Shown: positions 12,246 to 24,229 of the stretch, piece after piece
How the letters are laid out: each line of letters begins with the position of its first letter
Position numbering within the stretch: the stretch's first letter is position 1
Assembly (NCBI GenBank): GCA_023634235.1
Contig: JAMKCF010000016.1
Coordinates: forward strand, 5,937,140-6,001,139
Length of the DNA: 64,000 bases
From: Pisaster brevispinus
Lineage: Eukaryota > Echinodermata > Asteroidea > Forcipulatida > Asteriidae
Direction of reading: 5' to 3'
Program-made: the position numbers and the translations under genes
The notes under the pieces: model-generated
The model's input: only the letters and a program-made list of their open reading frames with translations
Told to the model about the DNA's origin: nothing
Database searches by the model: none

Positions 12246-15200
12246 AGAGTTGAACAAAACTCTCCCCAAGGGGGAAAAAGGGAAAAGAAAAGAAACAACT
12301 GATGAGTGTTGGAAGCAAATCAGGAAAATGTGGAATTTCTGTAAATATTGCTTGAGCTACTAAATAAAAATGTCAAAATTTGCTGGTCATGAAAACAAAC
12401 TATTTATGTAAAACATGCAAATGAAAACTTTGAGAATGATCTGAGTATGTGAAGTAACCTTCTCATTCATGAGTGATTCTTTTTGTGTGATTTGACTCTA
12501 CTGTGGGAGCATGACTACCCCATCCATTCCTTCCTCTTAACTCTAGTAGTTCCGTTGCCTGGAGGCTGACAAGACTATTGGTCCACTTCATTAATAAGAC
12601 TGCAGGCACCCTGGTCCATACAACCTCTCCATTAAAGCCATTAAGTCAGATTTCTTTACTCTGATGGCTCCTTCAGACCAATGATCCAAAAGGTGAATTA
12701 CTGAGACCAACTGACAATACTAAGCCTTTTAGTACTTTTGTTAAAGAAATGCTTCACATGTTCACATAGTGCCGTCCCTTAGTATGAAAGTAAGTAAAAC
12801 AACATTCTGCATTGCTAAGCAGGAATTTTGCACCTAAAAAAGCAATACTAAGTGTTTCTGTCTAGTAATCTGTGCCCGCTGAGACAATTCAGTGTGCACG
12901 TTGGGAATTTGTGTAAACAGCAGTTGAAATAAGTTGGCCTTAGCTACCTCCTGGATGTACAGGACGAGTCTTTTTGATTTCTTCATGATTAGTCTGGTGC
13001 CTGTCAAAGTCTGGGATCTGCCAATGCAAGTCATAACCTTGTAAAGAAAAGGTTATTTCAGGTCAGTTAAATACAATGCCATAGATTCAGCCTTATCAGC
13101 TGGGACTAGTTAGTCTCTGCTAGACCCTCCACTAAGCTTACAAAGTCAGTCTCAATATCAAAACATGGCACAACAAGTGGTGTGAACACCACAAACGCTA
13201 ATCATTATATGACCCCAATTAAGAGCGCAAGTCAACGGAGAGGCTGTTTCCCAGTAACATTTCTTTTATTTCATGGTCACAATACAAATTGCCTGTGATT
13301 TCCCAAACAGCGAGTGTGAAACCATGGTGTTAAGGAAACAGAGGCAAACCATGTGGCGCTGTAACTGCAGAAAGCTTTGGTGCAAGAACGTGGTTCACAG
13401 GGAGCAGTTAGAGGGTGCAAATCATGCTGGGTTTGTGATGGCTACAAGAAAATTCCCTTGGTGAGGCCATGACACCCACTGGGTAGACAAACATCAAACT
13501 AAATCAGGAATAATCACAACTGATTGGTAGATGACCGAATAAGTGAAACAACAACACATGTACCCAGGATGTAAATAAATGTGCAAATTTGCCAGTTGTG
13601 AGACCAATCATTGTAAACATTCCAGATACAATTTCGGTCTAGGGAACAAGTGTTTAGTTCAGTCAGTTCATTCTCGTTACTTTACTTTCATCCAATAACA
13701 TTTATCATTCGACTTCATTCAGCCATTTTAATAGCATTGTTTTTTGTTCCATTCAACCTTAAAACCAAATCGGTGAAGGGAAAATAGTCTATTTTGATAA
13801 TGCAATAAGAGAACTTGTCAGAGAACTTGTCTATTCTTGCATGTAACCTTTTAACCAGATTTCTGCTAATGACTTTTGTCTTTTATTTAGCTTTGTTTTT
13901 GTACATAGCGCTTTGATGCTTTGGGAAAAGAGCTAATTTTGATGGAAAGACAGAAGATGTATGAAACCTAAAGATTTCCCCAAATAGAAGGCAGTATTAT
14001 TCTAAGTTATGAAACCCAGGCATATGCCTACCCTGAGTATACCACAATAAAGACAACAACCCCATCATTTTAAGTGAAGCTGAAAAACTAAGTTTACTAT
14101 GATACAAAGGGCAGTAAGTTATTTCTACACAACTTTCTTGTGAAATTTATTTTCTATAACATAATATAGTCACCAAGTTGTGTTTGTAAAGGAAATGTAT
14201 TTCTTCTTAAGTAAATTTTCAGATTGGAAGAAATCTGATATTGGCCGCAGAAAACATCCATCATTTCAGCATCTCTTGCAAGTGCCATTGAGCATAGTAC
14301 AATGTGGAAATTACACATTTGTTAGAAATTGTTTTGATTGGACAACACTACAGGCTGTGAATAACAGCTTGTCCAATTAGGCATGAGTGCCTATCAAAAT
14401 ACACAAGAGGTTCTTCCTTATTGTTAAGCTACTACAATAGCTTTTTGTCCTCAAATTGTCTCCTAGATTCAATGGATCCTGTTCAAACATTATAATAATA
14501 AAATCACTTGGTCATCTGGACTGCACTGCACATGGTACATGTGGAATGGTCTACAATTGTACAAGGCTGTACATAGAATAATCTAATAAAATCTCATGGC
14601 TCATTCACACAGCTTCATGATGTTCATTTGTGCTTTAGACTGGGTTGATATCATCTGAGATGCTGAGGTTCTTAGTACAAAGCACCAGTCCACATACCAA
14701 GGCCTACAATGGCTACATTACCAGTTGTTTATTGACTTGGTATTTTGGGATTCCTTTGAGTTTTTAAACCGAATCACATCAGATCCATAATTGAATCTAG
14801 ACATGGGAGTTTGTTATCATTACCACAAAAGCCATTTCACTGCTTGTGGGCTTAGTCAATGGCCATAAAGGTAACAATGAGCCTTTATTTCCCACTTCAA
14901 TAAACATCAAATGGTGCCCAAATGGCCCTATTACTTCTGACATTTGGCTTATTGATCCACAGCTATACACCATTTTACCCCCAAAGAGTTTCACAAAGCA
15001 ACAACTGCAGGACATGGACCTTGTACCAATATCATTAAAAATAGCATGAATATGAATGAATATAGGCAAGACGTATTTCAGTCCCCAGCATGACCAGTTA
15101 TTTCCATTAATACTATTAAGTGTGTACTGAAATAGTTCCTATAAATAATGACAAGCAGGTTTGCACCAATCTTTTTAAAACGTCACATATTAATATCACA

Positions 15201-18200
15201 CATTTTCTTGGTAAAAAACTCTACTTATGGCTCATTTCTTGCGTAGAAAATATAATCTTGAGATAAAGATCTTATTTTGTGAGTTATCATCTGAGGTTAT
15301 GATGTGTACTTAAACTATTTCCCTAAATTTCTTCACTCCCTATTGTTATCAACACCACGCAACCAAGTACAAGGAAACTGTCAAATCATGATCAAGTATT
15401 ACCATTTCAACCCTCAAATTCATCTTATACACCTGGTTGAGGAGGAGCAAATTATGGTATCCTTCCCAAGACACACGCTTCATAAAGAGCATGACTGGGA
15501 TTCCATTCCACCCACATTCTGCTGATTAAACCATCACAAAACACGTCTGATGTACATTCTCAGGAAGATGTAAGATGTCTTCTCAAATTGAATTATAGTT
15601 TAGTTTATGAGTTACATGTTTATAATTGTTGTATGAACTATCGTTGATATTTGCCTTATACTACATAAAGCACGATCATGTGGGTGATGTGGAAAGTCAG
15701 ACATGTCTGATTGAATTCAGGACTGAGCCAAAATGTCAGCTGTTACATTTTATATACCAAACACAGAGATACTTGTCATTTGATTGGTTGAACATGCATC
15801 ACATGTCATCTATTATTTTGCCATGTATTACTGTCACGACAATCCAATGGAGTCCAATATGGATTACTAATGGACACTACACAGCTCCATTCCCAAATTA
15901 ATCATTCCCCACCAGTTTGTCCAAACGAGGCAAGGTCATGACAAGGTGGACAGGGTTAGTGTCTCCATGCAGTCCTCAACGTTGTTTAGAAGGATTCCTT
16001 TCAAATGTTGAGAGTGTGGGGTGGATGAGTTTCCATGTCCATTTTGTGTAAATTGTTTTGTTTTTTCTAAAGTGGGAACCCTTGTGTCAATTGAATGAAC
16101 ATATAGCAAGCTCAGTACAGGAGTCTAATCATTACAATGTATAGACTGTTCTGTTTGATTGCTAAGATTAGAGTTCCTCCTGTAAACTTGACATTTCTTA
16201 TGACTAAGGGTTCTTACAGAGAATGCACGATACTTCAATCTTAGGTTTCAATCAGAGAATGACAAAAGTTAATGTAGCACACAGTTAACACACAAACTCA
16301 TCAAAGTTGGCCTTGATTTCTGACCAATGATAACCTTTTCAGGTGGGCTCTGTCCATTTCCAAAGACCACACCCCTCTTTGTTTATTATCAGCCCATTTG
16401 AGTACAGGTCATGGTACTTTGATTTCCTAATTAAACTGCTGTATTGAGGTGACCTAAGCAGCCCTGTTGTACTTTTCAGTATACTAGCCTGGATGACAGC
16501 TCTTCTATCTCAGCATTATATCTATCTAAATGTCACTCGCTCTGGACAGTTCAAAAGCTCTTATATTCCTGTTTAGTGCAGGATTAAGTTGCTAAACGGG
16601 TCTGTCCTGGGACCAAGCCAATAGCAGTACCAGGCTGAAAATAGCTATCTTGTTTTTCAATAATGACTGGCTGATCTTCTCTGCAAGGACTCATAAACAT
16701 CCTTCATATCAAAGAAATGGCTAGACCTTAGGGATGCACTTAATGTGCAGGATTCTATACAACACAATGTAAAATCTGCCTCTTTAAGTATGAACACTTG
16801 CTATATTTACCAGCTATCGGAAACAGACAGATTGTATCCGAATGGAGACTGGCAGAATGGCCAATGACAATTAGCATATAGTAGCAACTTGTGAGTGTCT
16901 CATTTTTGCTCCCATTTTCTTCTCCAAATATAACTATACTGATCACAAAGCTTTCTTTGTGATAATAGCCATAGCAACATGCTTTCACAACAAAAGAGTT
17001 AAGTCAATGGGGAATATTCCAATCAAGCTAATGCTTATCAGGAGTCCTGTCAAAACAAAATAACAAGGATATTCTGAATATAGAAGTGTTTCAGGGTGGG
17101 AAAAAAAGGTCAATCTGGAAAAACTGTTCACCTGCCCAGTTTTGATAACAATTTATGTGCACAGTCGGTAGAAATGATATTTTAACAGGTCATATAGGCC
17201 AACACTGTGTGGAGTTTGTATGAGTGAGCCAAGTTATGAGGGTCAAACACTTTGTTTTAGGATGAGAGTGTGTATTGATCAGTACAAAGTTGTGTCATGA
17301 TTTCTCATTTGCTTTGGCTGACAGGTTCCCAGTGTGACTGAATCAGGATAGGCATAGTTACCAAGGTCTTCTTGGTAGTAGTCTGATGCTACTTCATAAT
17401 CAACGCATACCACTTCAATTAGTAGGAAAGACACTAAGCATGACAGTTTGCACATCCATCCTTCATGTTAACCACTCAGGAGAACAAGGGGGCAACACAA
17501 GACTAGTCTTAAATTAACAAAGCAAAGACAGTAAGTCTGATTGACAAAGTCCATTTCTGCTTCAATTTTTTAAACCCTAAATTGAGGAAATTTATGGCCT
17601 TACAGTTTATTAGCAATTACAACAAAATCCATGGCAGCCTTGCGACAGGGCTTACAGTTAACCAATGTACACTGTATGCACAATACCGCCACTATCTTTT
17701 TTATTATGCACATCTCTTAGCAAGACTTGCTGCACAAACATGTTATATGCTGACTGAGTCCCGTTTCATAAAGTACTGCTTTCTCATCTTAAAGAAAGAA
17801 AATATCTTTGTTTCCATGGTAACAAATACTTGATAAGTACTGGTTGGGGGTATTAATAAGCATATGTTGTCATGGCAACACCATGTACAAAATGATTTTC
17901 GGCATCTTTTCAAATAAGCTTACTCAATTAAATGAATTACTGGGAGAAGGCAACTTAATCAGACTGGTTTATTTCAGTCTTATGGGGCACTGGTTGACCT
18001 CAATGGCTAATAGCATTTCCTTACCTTTATTTCAGCTTTACAGACCTTAAACCTAGACAGATTCAGTTACAACAGCACCCAAATTGCTTGGCCCACACAA
18101 AACAAAACAGCCTCAAACATCCTTACATGACTGTTCTGATTACTGTGTTTACTTTTTCACAAATAAAAAAACAGTTCTACGCAATTTAGAAATTCTAAAA

Positions 18201-18943
18201 AAAAATGATTCAAAGATTAAGATGGAGTCTGAGTCAAAGTCTGAGTTCATAAAACAGCATTTGCACAAGCACAATGTGTTGTCAACCCAACATTGATTGC
18301 TGTTATGGAAAATATTTTGCACCTGAAGTGAGCACCACCTAAAGGTTAAGACATTAATTAGCATTTAAAACGGCAAAACTTTCCACAATGTGCATTATAA
18401 CATTCTTTTAACATACAAAATTTAGAAACATGGACAAATTATTTAGCACTTGGAAAAACAATGAACAAAGCATCAATGCAAAATTAAGAAACTAAAATGA
18501 AGACCAAGAACACAGATAAAAGAACGTTGATTAAAAGAGTCGGTAATGGCCAACTAGAATAGATGAGTTTTCAACAGTGACTTTACCAATGGTCACCCTA
18601 CTACTTCTCTTTACCAAGAGTTTGGCAGATTCCAGGTATTTTAGAGAATGAAGTCCACATGGACTATGGGTGTGGGGATCCAACTGCCCATCTCCATTCA
18701 AGGGGCGATGTCTTGCCCACTGTTATCTATTAAGCATTCTCAGTGGCAGAGGCTAACTTGATTCCTGGGTTGCATTACCAAGTCCATGAATCAAGCTAGT
18801 ATCTCCATCCTCAAGCAGTTAAGACATCAGCTCTAGGTTGCTCAAGGTCATGGGCTCAAACCCATCAGAGATTGCAATCTTACAATGTTCTTTTTACCTC
18901 AGGACTGGATAAGCAATGAGTACAGTGGGATGGTATGGTGATA
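12246..18943. other. Non-coding tract
   Basis: About 6.7 kb of AT-rich DNA with short frames (at most 91 residues) and no recognisable exon, RNA gene or intact repeat. Confidence 0.55.
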
Positions 18944-19167
18944 CAGTAGCGTAACCAACAACATTTTCTTTGGGGGGGGGGCAAGCAGAGGCATAGACAT
19001 TTTTTCCTTTAAGATAATTTGTGTTTGTTTATGTTTTATTTTTTTGGAGAGGGGGGGTGGGGGGGCTGATTAATGTACCAGACCATTAGTTTGTGCATTT
19101 GGGAGGTTGATTTTTAGGGGAGGGGCAAGGAAGGATCAGGGGGAGGGGCTCCTGCCCTCTGCCACTG
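18944..19167. mobile_element. hAT-like MITE with CAGTGGC-type ends
   Basis: Begins CAGTAGCGTAAC and ends CCTCTGCCACTG, an imperfect inverted repeat of the CAGTGGCGTA type typical of hAT elements. The interior is dominated by G-runs. The same right end, CTCTGCCACTGGT, recurs at 24217-24229 after another G/C-run tract, so this is a local repeat family. I could not see a clean 8-bp target duplication. Confidence 0.5.
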
Positions 19168-19216
19168 GTTGGAGAAAGGAATAACTTTATTCTCCTTTTG
19201 TTATTTGCCACAACAT

Positions 19217-19272
19217 GAACAACAATAGTATTGTGGAGTACAGTGAACAACAATAGTATTGTGGAGTACAGT
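19217..19272. repeat. Tandem duplication, 28 bp x 2
   Basis: A 28-bp unit beginning GAACAACAATAGTATTGTGG and ending AGTACAGT is repeated exactly, back to back. Non-coding. Confidence 0.95.
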
Positions 19273-20196
19273 AATCATAAGTCTGCAAATTGACTCAACT
19301 TTGACATCAGCGATGACACTGTATTTTCCCCCTATAAAATCAGACAACAAATTCAATTGGAAAACTAGAAAAAGTGAAAATTGCAAAATATTACCTCCAA
19401 GGTCTATGTTTGAGCATACTGTTGATTTTTCATTACATGGTGATATTGAATTTTTTCTGGGAAATATGGAAGTATGTGATTGATTGTGTAGGCACCATGC
19501 CAATAACAATTGAACCTTGAACATAACATTCAATAGTGCATTAGCATTATTCACATACAATAATGCTTTTCTGGAGCCCTACCCCTACAATAATAACGCA
19601 GATATTGATGTTTACATCAGTCATGTCGATAACATGTCTAAGAATAAAAGTACAATGGACCAATTCACTTTACTTTTCTTTCTTAAAGAAAAGACCAACA
19701 TGTAGAAAGGATGCAGTATTGAATCTTGTATGTGGGAGAGGTCCTAGCTAATGTCTGTAAGCCTGGCACTCTGTAAGACCCTATTAAGGTGCCCAAGAAC
19801 TGTTGCCTTTTTCTTAATAATCCAAGCTATATCTTTAATGCTGTCATGTATTTACTCAAGATATTTGTGACAGTGTTTTGCGAGACATACATGTGCTTAA
19901 CTTTGACGCCTACAACACTTGATTCAAGACAAAATGGGTTGACACACACACATTCCAGATGCTGTTAATATTGCAAAGCTGCTAGAAAATCCCACGATGC
20001 TATGATTGATGGCTACTAATTGACTATTCAGCCATTAAAGAAATGAATTAATAAATGTAATTGAGTGGATCAACAGTCACTAAAATATTGACATTGTGTC
20101 CTGAAAGGAAGCCCATGCACTTTCATCACCATTAACCATTCCGATCACCCCCCCCCCCTCCCATTCCCGGAAAAAAAAATAATTTTTTTTATATAA

Positions 20197-20392
20197 TATA
20201 TATTAGTGATTTACAACTCTGATTGACTATATTTTCCCGCTTTGTTCTGGATACTCTCCCTTAATCCTTTGCTCCTCTTTTTGCTATAAATGGATATGTT
20301 TGTGTTTGTTCTTGTTTATGCCTCTGGCGAAGGTCCGGTTTGGATCGAAAGCTAAGGCCATCTCCCCAACTGGTTTTTTATATATTAGTGAT
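20197..20392 (+). repeat. 182-bp direct-repeat unit with hammerhead-like core (possible Penelope/retrozyme remnant)
   Basis: TATATATTAGTGAT occurs at 20197-20210 and 20379-20392, a period of 182 bp. Between them CTGGCGA, a 5-bp stem GGTCC/GGATC with loop GGTTT-side bases, and GAAAGC (20325-20353) resemble the CUGAUGA-stem II-GAAA core of a hammerhead ribozyme, with two substitutions in the first box. Penelope-like elements and retrozymes carry such ribozymes in short repeated units. Assignment is tentative. Confidence 0.35.
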
Positions 20393-22544
20393 AATAAAAA
20401 ATTCAATATAAATAAGACTAATAACATAACATGTGTTGTAATACGTCTGATAATATCAAGGGGGGTGGGGGCCAGAGAAGAAACAAAACCTGAGGGGAAG
20501 GGGACCACTAAGTACAATGCTGTTTTTCTGAAAAGGTTAAAGATTATCAAACCCAGTTGCATACATTCTATAGATAAATAACTAAAAATCATCATAATAT
20601 TAAAACTAGAAACTGTGTTAATTTATGATAAAGATTATATTTAAATATGGAAATGGTCAAATCTAAAAATAGTATTACATGATATCTACACCATGTACAA
20701 TTACTCAGAATGTACCCAACCTTACTGAAACATTGGTATGTCAATGTTTCCTGCACAGACAGCATGTATTCCTGCATGATCCTTAACATTAGTCAACTAA
20801 GTTTGCTTCGAACAAAGCCCCCTGCTGGGTGTCTCCCACCGCACACTACTGCTAATAATGCACCTCCTCGCCGGTCAATCCACTTTTGTTGTCTTATTTT
20901 GCTTTGGTCTTGCACTTGCAGCAAGAAAAATGTACAGGGCTGAGACAACTACTTCAACTACCATCTGTCTGATATTTCTGCCCATCTTAACGAAGCTCCC
21001 CGTTGAGAATACTCGTAATGGAATATCATTCTCTCAGGATTTCTCTACATGTTTGGCCCCGAGGGAGTGTATCTTCACAAAAAGACGCCTTTGCTCAAAC
21101 TCTGCTCCTTTTGGAGATAATTTCATCCCGTGGTGCATGCATGATTGTGTTTTTGATTTGACAATGAAAAGACCAGGATGGCACTGGTTACCTCAAGGCA
21201 TTCTACCAATCCAAGCAGTACATACACCACCAAGGATCTACTGGATCAACCACACAGACAGACTACTGTTGTCAAGTGTTATATGACTAATCACTAACAA
21301 CGAGTCCTCACTGATTCTATATCTGAGCTTTCACATTGATTTACTCAATGCTATAAGGCAACTAACTGCCTATGAAAAAGAATACACATTTAACTCAGAA
21401 ATAAATACATTTCTCAAAACAGTCTCAGGAATTACCTTCTGAGGAAATTTCACAGGTTAATTATACAAATGTAGTGGAACTCTACAAATCATCTACTTGA
21501 AGGTTTTTCATCTTCCAAGGGAAAGTAGTAATCTAAGGATGCACATAAGACTCTTTCAGAATTGGAATGAAGCACTAAATTTGTTTCAAAAATAATGATG
21601 TTTAAGCTCTACACGAGTCAGGAAAAAAGCTCATGGAGCAATTACCACAAACAAACATTTGTATATGATTAAATACATTAAATTTTTTAAGAACAAACAT
21701 GCAAGTTGAAGTTGCTTGCTTTGTTTCAATTGTTGTTCATCGAACATTTGCTGATTTTTGCCAGGTGTAGATCACTGATGTGTCTCATATCATTGGGTGA
21801 TGGTACCTGACTATGTTTGACATGAAATGGTCTTGTTTTCTGCCTACTACTGTAGCTCCCCATGGTGATGAGAAATGAACAACTGAGAACACTGACATGT
21901 GAGGTCATAGACCTGCTCCAATCCAGTACACACCAATCCACATTGCTCATTAATACATTAGTCTTTTCTTTAGACTTCTCTCACAGTATACTTTACACCA
22001 CGCTCATTACCTGGAAAGGTGGCTAACAAACAATAAAAATGACACCTCATCAACCATCTGTTCAATCCATGAATCCTTCAAGAGCCAGTTAGTAATTCTG
22101 GACTCCGCCCTCAAGAAAACCCCTCTGAGGATAGAGATCGCAAATAAGGGTCTTAAAGGAGAAGTCTGCCCGGGAGACAATCTTATCTAATATTCATGCA
22201 ATTGTCCATATCAGGATTTTCCGATGAATGTTCCATGCAGATATCATCAACTTCATTGAGATTTACCCTAAACCCCCAAAGGCACCTTGGGCAGAAATCA
22301 CACAGTATCTATACAAATCATTTTGCATGTTTTAACTCAACATAAAATACTTGGAATCTGACAAGATTGGTTTGCCATTCCATGTACCAAACCTAGACAG
22401 TTTGAGTGTGCAGCGTTTAAGCATGAACCCCATTTGTTCAATATGGGTAAAGATTCGGGGAACATTCAAGTTACTGGGGTTAATCTAATACCTTATCATC
22501 TAAGTATCAAAAAGTACAATTTCAGTGTCAATCCATTTGTATTG
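20393..22544. other. Non-coding tract
   Basis: A 142-residue plus-strand frame (20858-21286) begins with a hydrophobic stretch but shows no family pattern, no splice context and a composition like the surrounding DNA. I do not call it a gene. Confidence 0.5.
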
Positions 22545-23045
22545 GTGATTCAGAAGTGAGAAAAATATTATCAGATAAAACTATTCCTACAATATTTCAT
22601 GCTTTGCTGTTGTCATGACTTGATTATGCTAATTCTCTTTTGTAAATATATGATCTTAAGAATTAGCTAAGCTGCAAATGGCTCAAAATTATGTGGCTGG
22701 AATTTTACCCAAAACACAAAAGCAGGCTCAGATTACACCAATCTTAAAGGGTTACATTGACTACCTATCAGACAGCTTACTGTTTACTTGGAAAGCATTA
22801 CATGGATTGGCCCATTGGCCCCATCGTACATCCACAATCTGATTTCTGAATACTAAATGGTAGCCTTATGGTGTGAATCTACTAGTACCAGCTCAAAGGA
22901 CAAAGGTGTGTTTTGGGGACCATCTTTCACAGCTGCTGCACCGAACTTGTGGAATCAATTAACTGTAAAGATTCAGTCAAAACTAAGTTGAAGGTATTTC
23001 AAGTCCAATCTGAAAACTTGTTTGTTCTCAAAGAGTTCAATACTA
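22545..23045 (+). pseudogene. Decayed LINE reverse-transcriptase C-terminal region (CR1/L2/Jockey-like)
   Basis: Conceptual translation with stops gives the sequence logic of a non-LTR element downstream of its catalytic core: an LDYANSLL-like motif (about 22620-22650), LQMAQN near 22673, then ITPILKGLH-LPIRQ, a WKALHG..P.YI.-like stretch and FTAAAPNLWNQL near 22930-22960. These match the order in CR1/L2/Jockey-group elements (LDYCNSLL, LQ..QN.AAR, HWLPI, AP.LWN.LP). Several in-frame stops and frame changes show that it is dead. No 5' part of the element is visible upstream. Confidence 0.75.
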
Positions 23046-24170
23046 AGTACACAACAATTTTGTAAGATGTTGTTCTTCATCATGTGTATATAGGAATACT
23101 TTTACTAGAATGCAAAATGTTGCTAGAGAACAAGGCATGTTATGTAACAATCATTTCTATCAAATAAGATTATCATGAGATTGGACGATCCCTTTAATGA
23201 GATTTTTATCACTGTCCATGTAGTACACCTGGGTAAATCCATCTATGCATGCTACTCAGCCTGATATAACACTTTATCTCAAATCATCCGAGTCCAATGA
23301 TTATCCATTCATTACTCTATTAAAGTGACAGGAGAAAACAAAAGCTGTAAACTCACAAATCTTGATGAGAGGTTGGTTATTGTCAAGAAGACCTTCATGG
23401 CCCAGTGAGGCCTGCAAGGGACGCGCCATATAATACCTCATCATCTCAAATTAGTAGCAGGAACAGCGCACAATGCAATTATCTATACTGCTTAATATTT
23501 CAAATTTGATAGGAAAATTAAAGCGATTTGGGATGAAATGGGCATTCCGGACCAGTGCATGATGTTTTGATTGTCACCTTGAGGTGGGGGATATTAGCAG
23601 CATTGAGGTGGAACATCCTAATATATACAATATGTAAGTTGGTTGCCTGGCTGCTTACAGGTGCACATCTTACTGATGACCAGATGGTCTTTGTTGAGAC
23701 AGCCTTACCATTAATAACCTCATTAAGACTCTTTAAACAATGTGAAAAACACAGAGTCAGAAAACATACAATAAATAGTAATAAGGCTACTTTACTGGAT
23801 TCGAGCCTGTAACCTTTAAAAAACACACCAAATGCTCATGAGAAGTTATATGTTTTTATACACTTCATAAGAGTAATGGACTCGTTATTACCACTGCAGA
23901 GTTTTACGTTCATAACAATGGATTACTAGTGTTGTCCCGATCCATGAATGCTACCTATCACGGGAGGCACGGGCACAGGGAGGGGGGGGGGCATCGCTTT
24001 TAAGTGGGAGGGGGGCCAAAGGGAATGGGTTTGTCGGGGGGGGGGGGGGAAGGCTTTTATTTTGGAAGGGGGACGCTGCAGGGGCCCAGCATCCTCTTAT
24101 GGCATTTGGTGGCTGCGGTAGCAATCCGAATTACGAAATACAAACTTGCATTTTCCTTGCACTTTCTTTG

Positions 24171-24229
24171 CATTTGTGGGGTTGGGGGGGGGGGGTCATG
24201 TCCCCCCCCCCTTTGGCTCTGCCACTGGT
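24171..24229. mobile_element. Partial copy of the CTCTGCCACTGGT repeat end
   Basis: A G-run and a C-run followed by GGCTCTGCCACTGGTCC, matching the right end of the element at 18944-19167. The left end is not identifiable; G-rich sequence extends back to about 23975. Confidence 0.35.

Noticed and set aside
13880..13990. Second LINE 3' tail (CATAGCGCTTTGATGC)
   Set aside because: Only one short motif matches; the conserved GCGCTATATAAA part is missing.
18781..18900. tRNA-derived SINE
   Set aside because: A B-box-like TGGGCTCAAACCC is present but no A box at the right distance.
20858..21286. 142-residue frame with signal-peptide-like start
   Set aside because: No family pattern, no splice or promoter context, composition like the flanking DNA.
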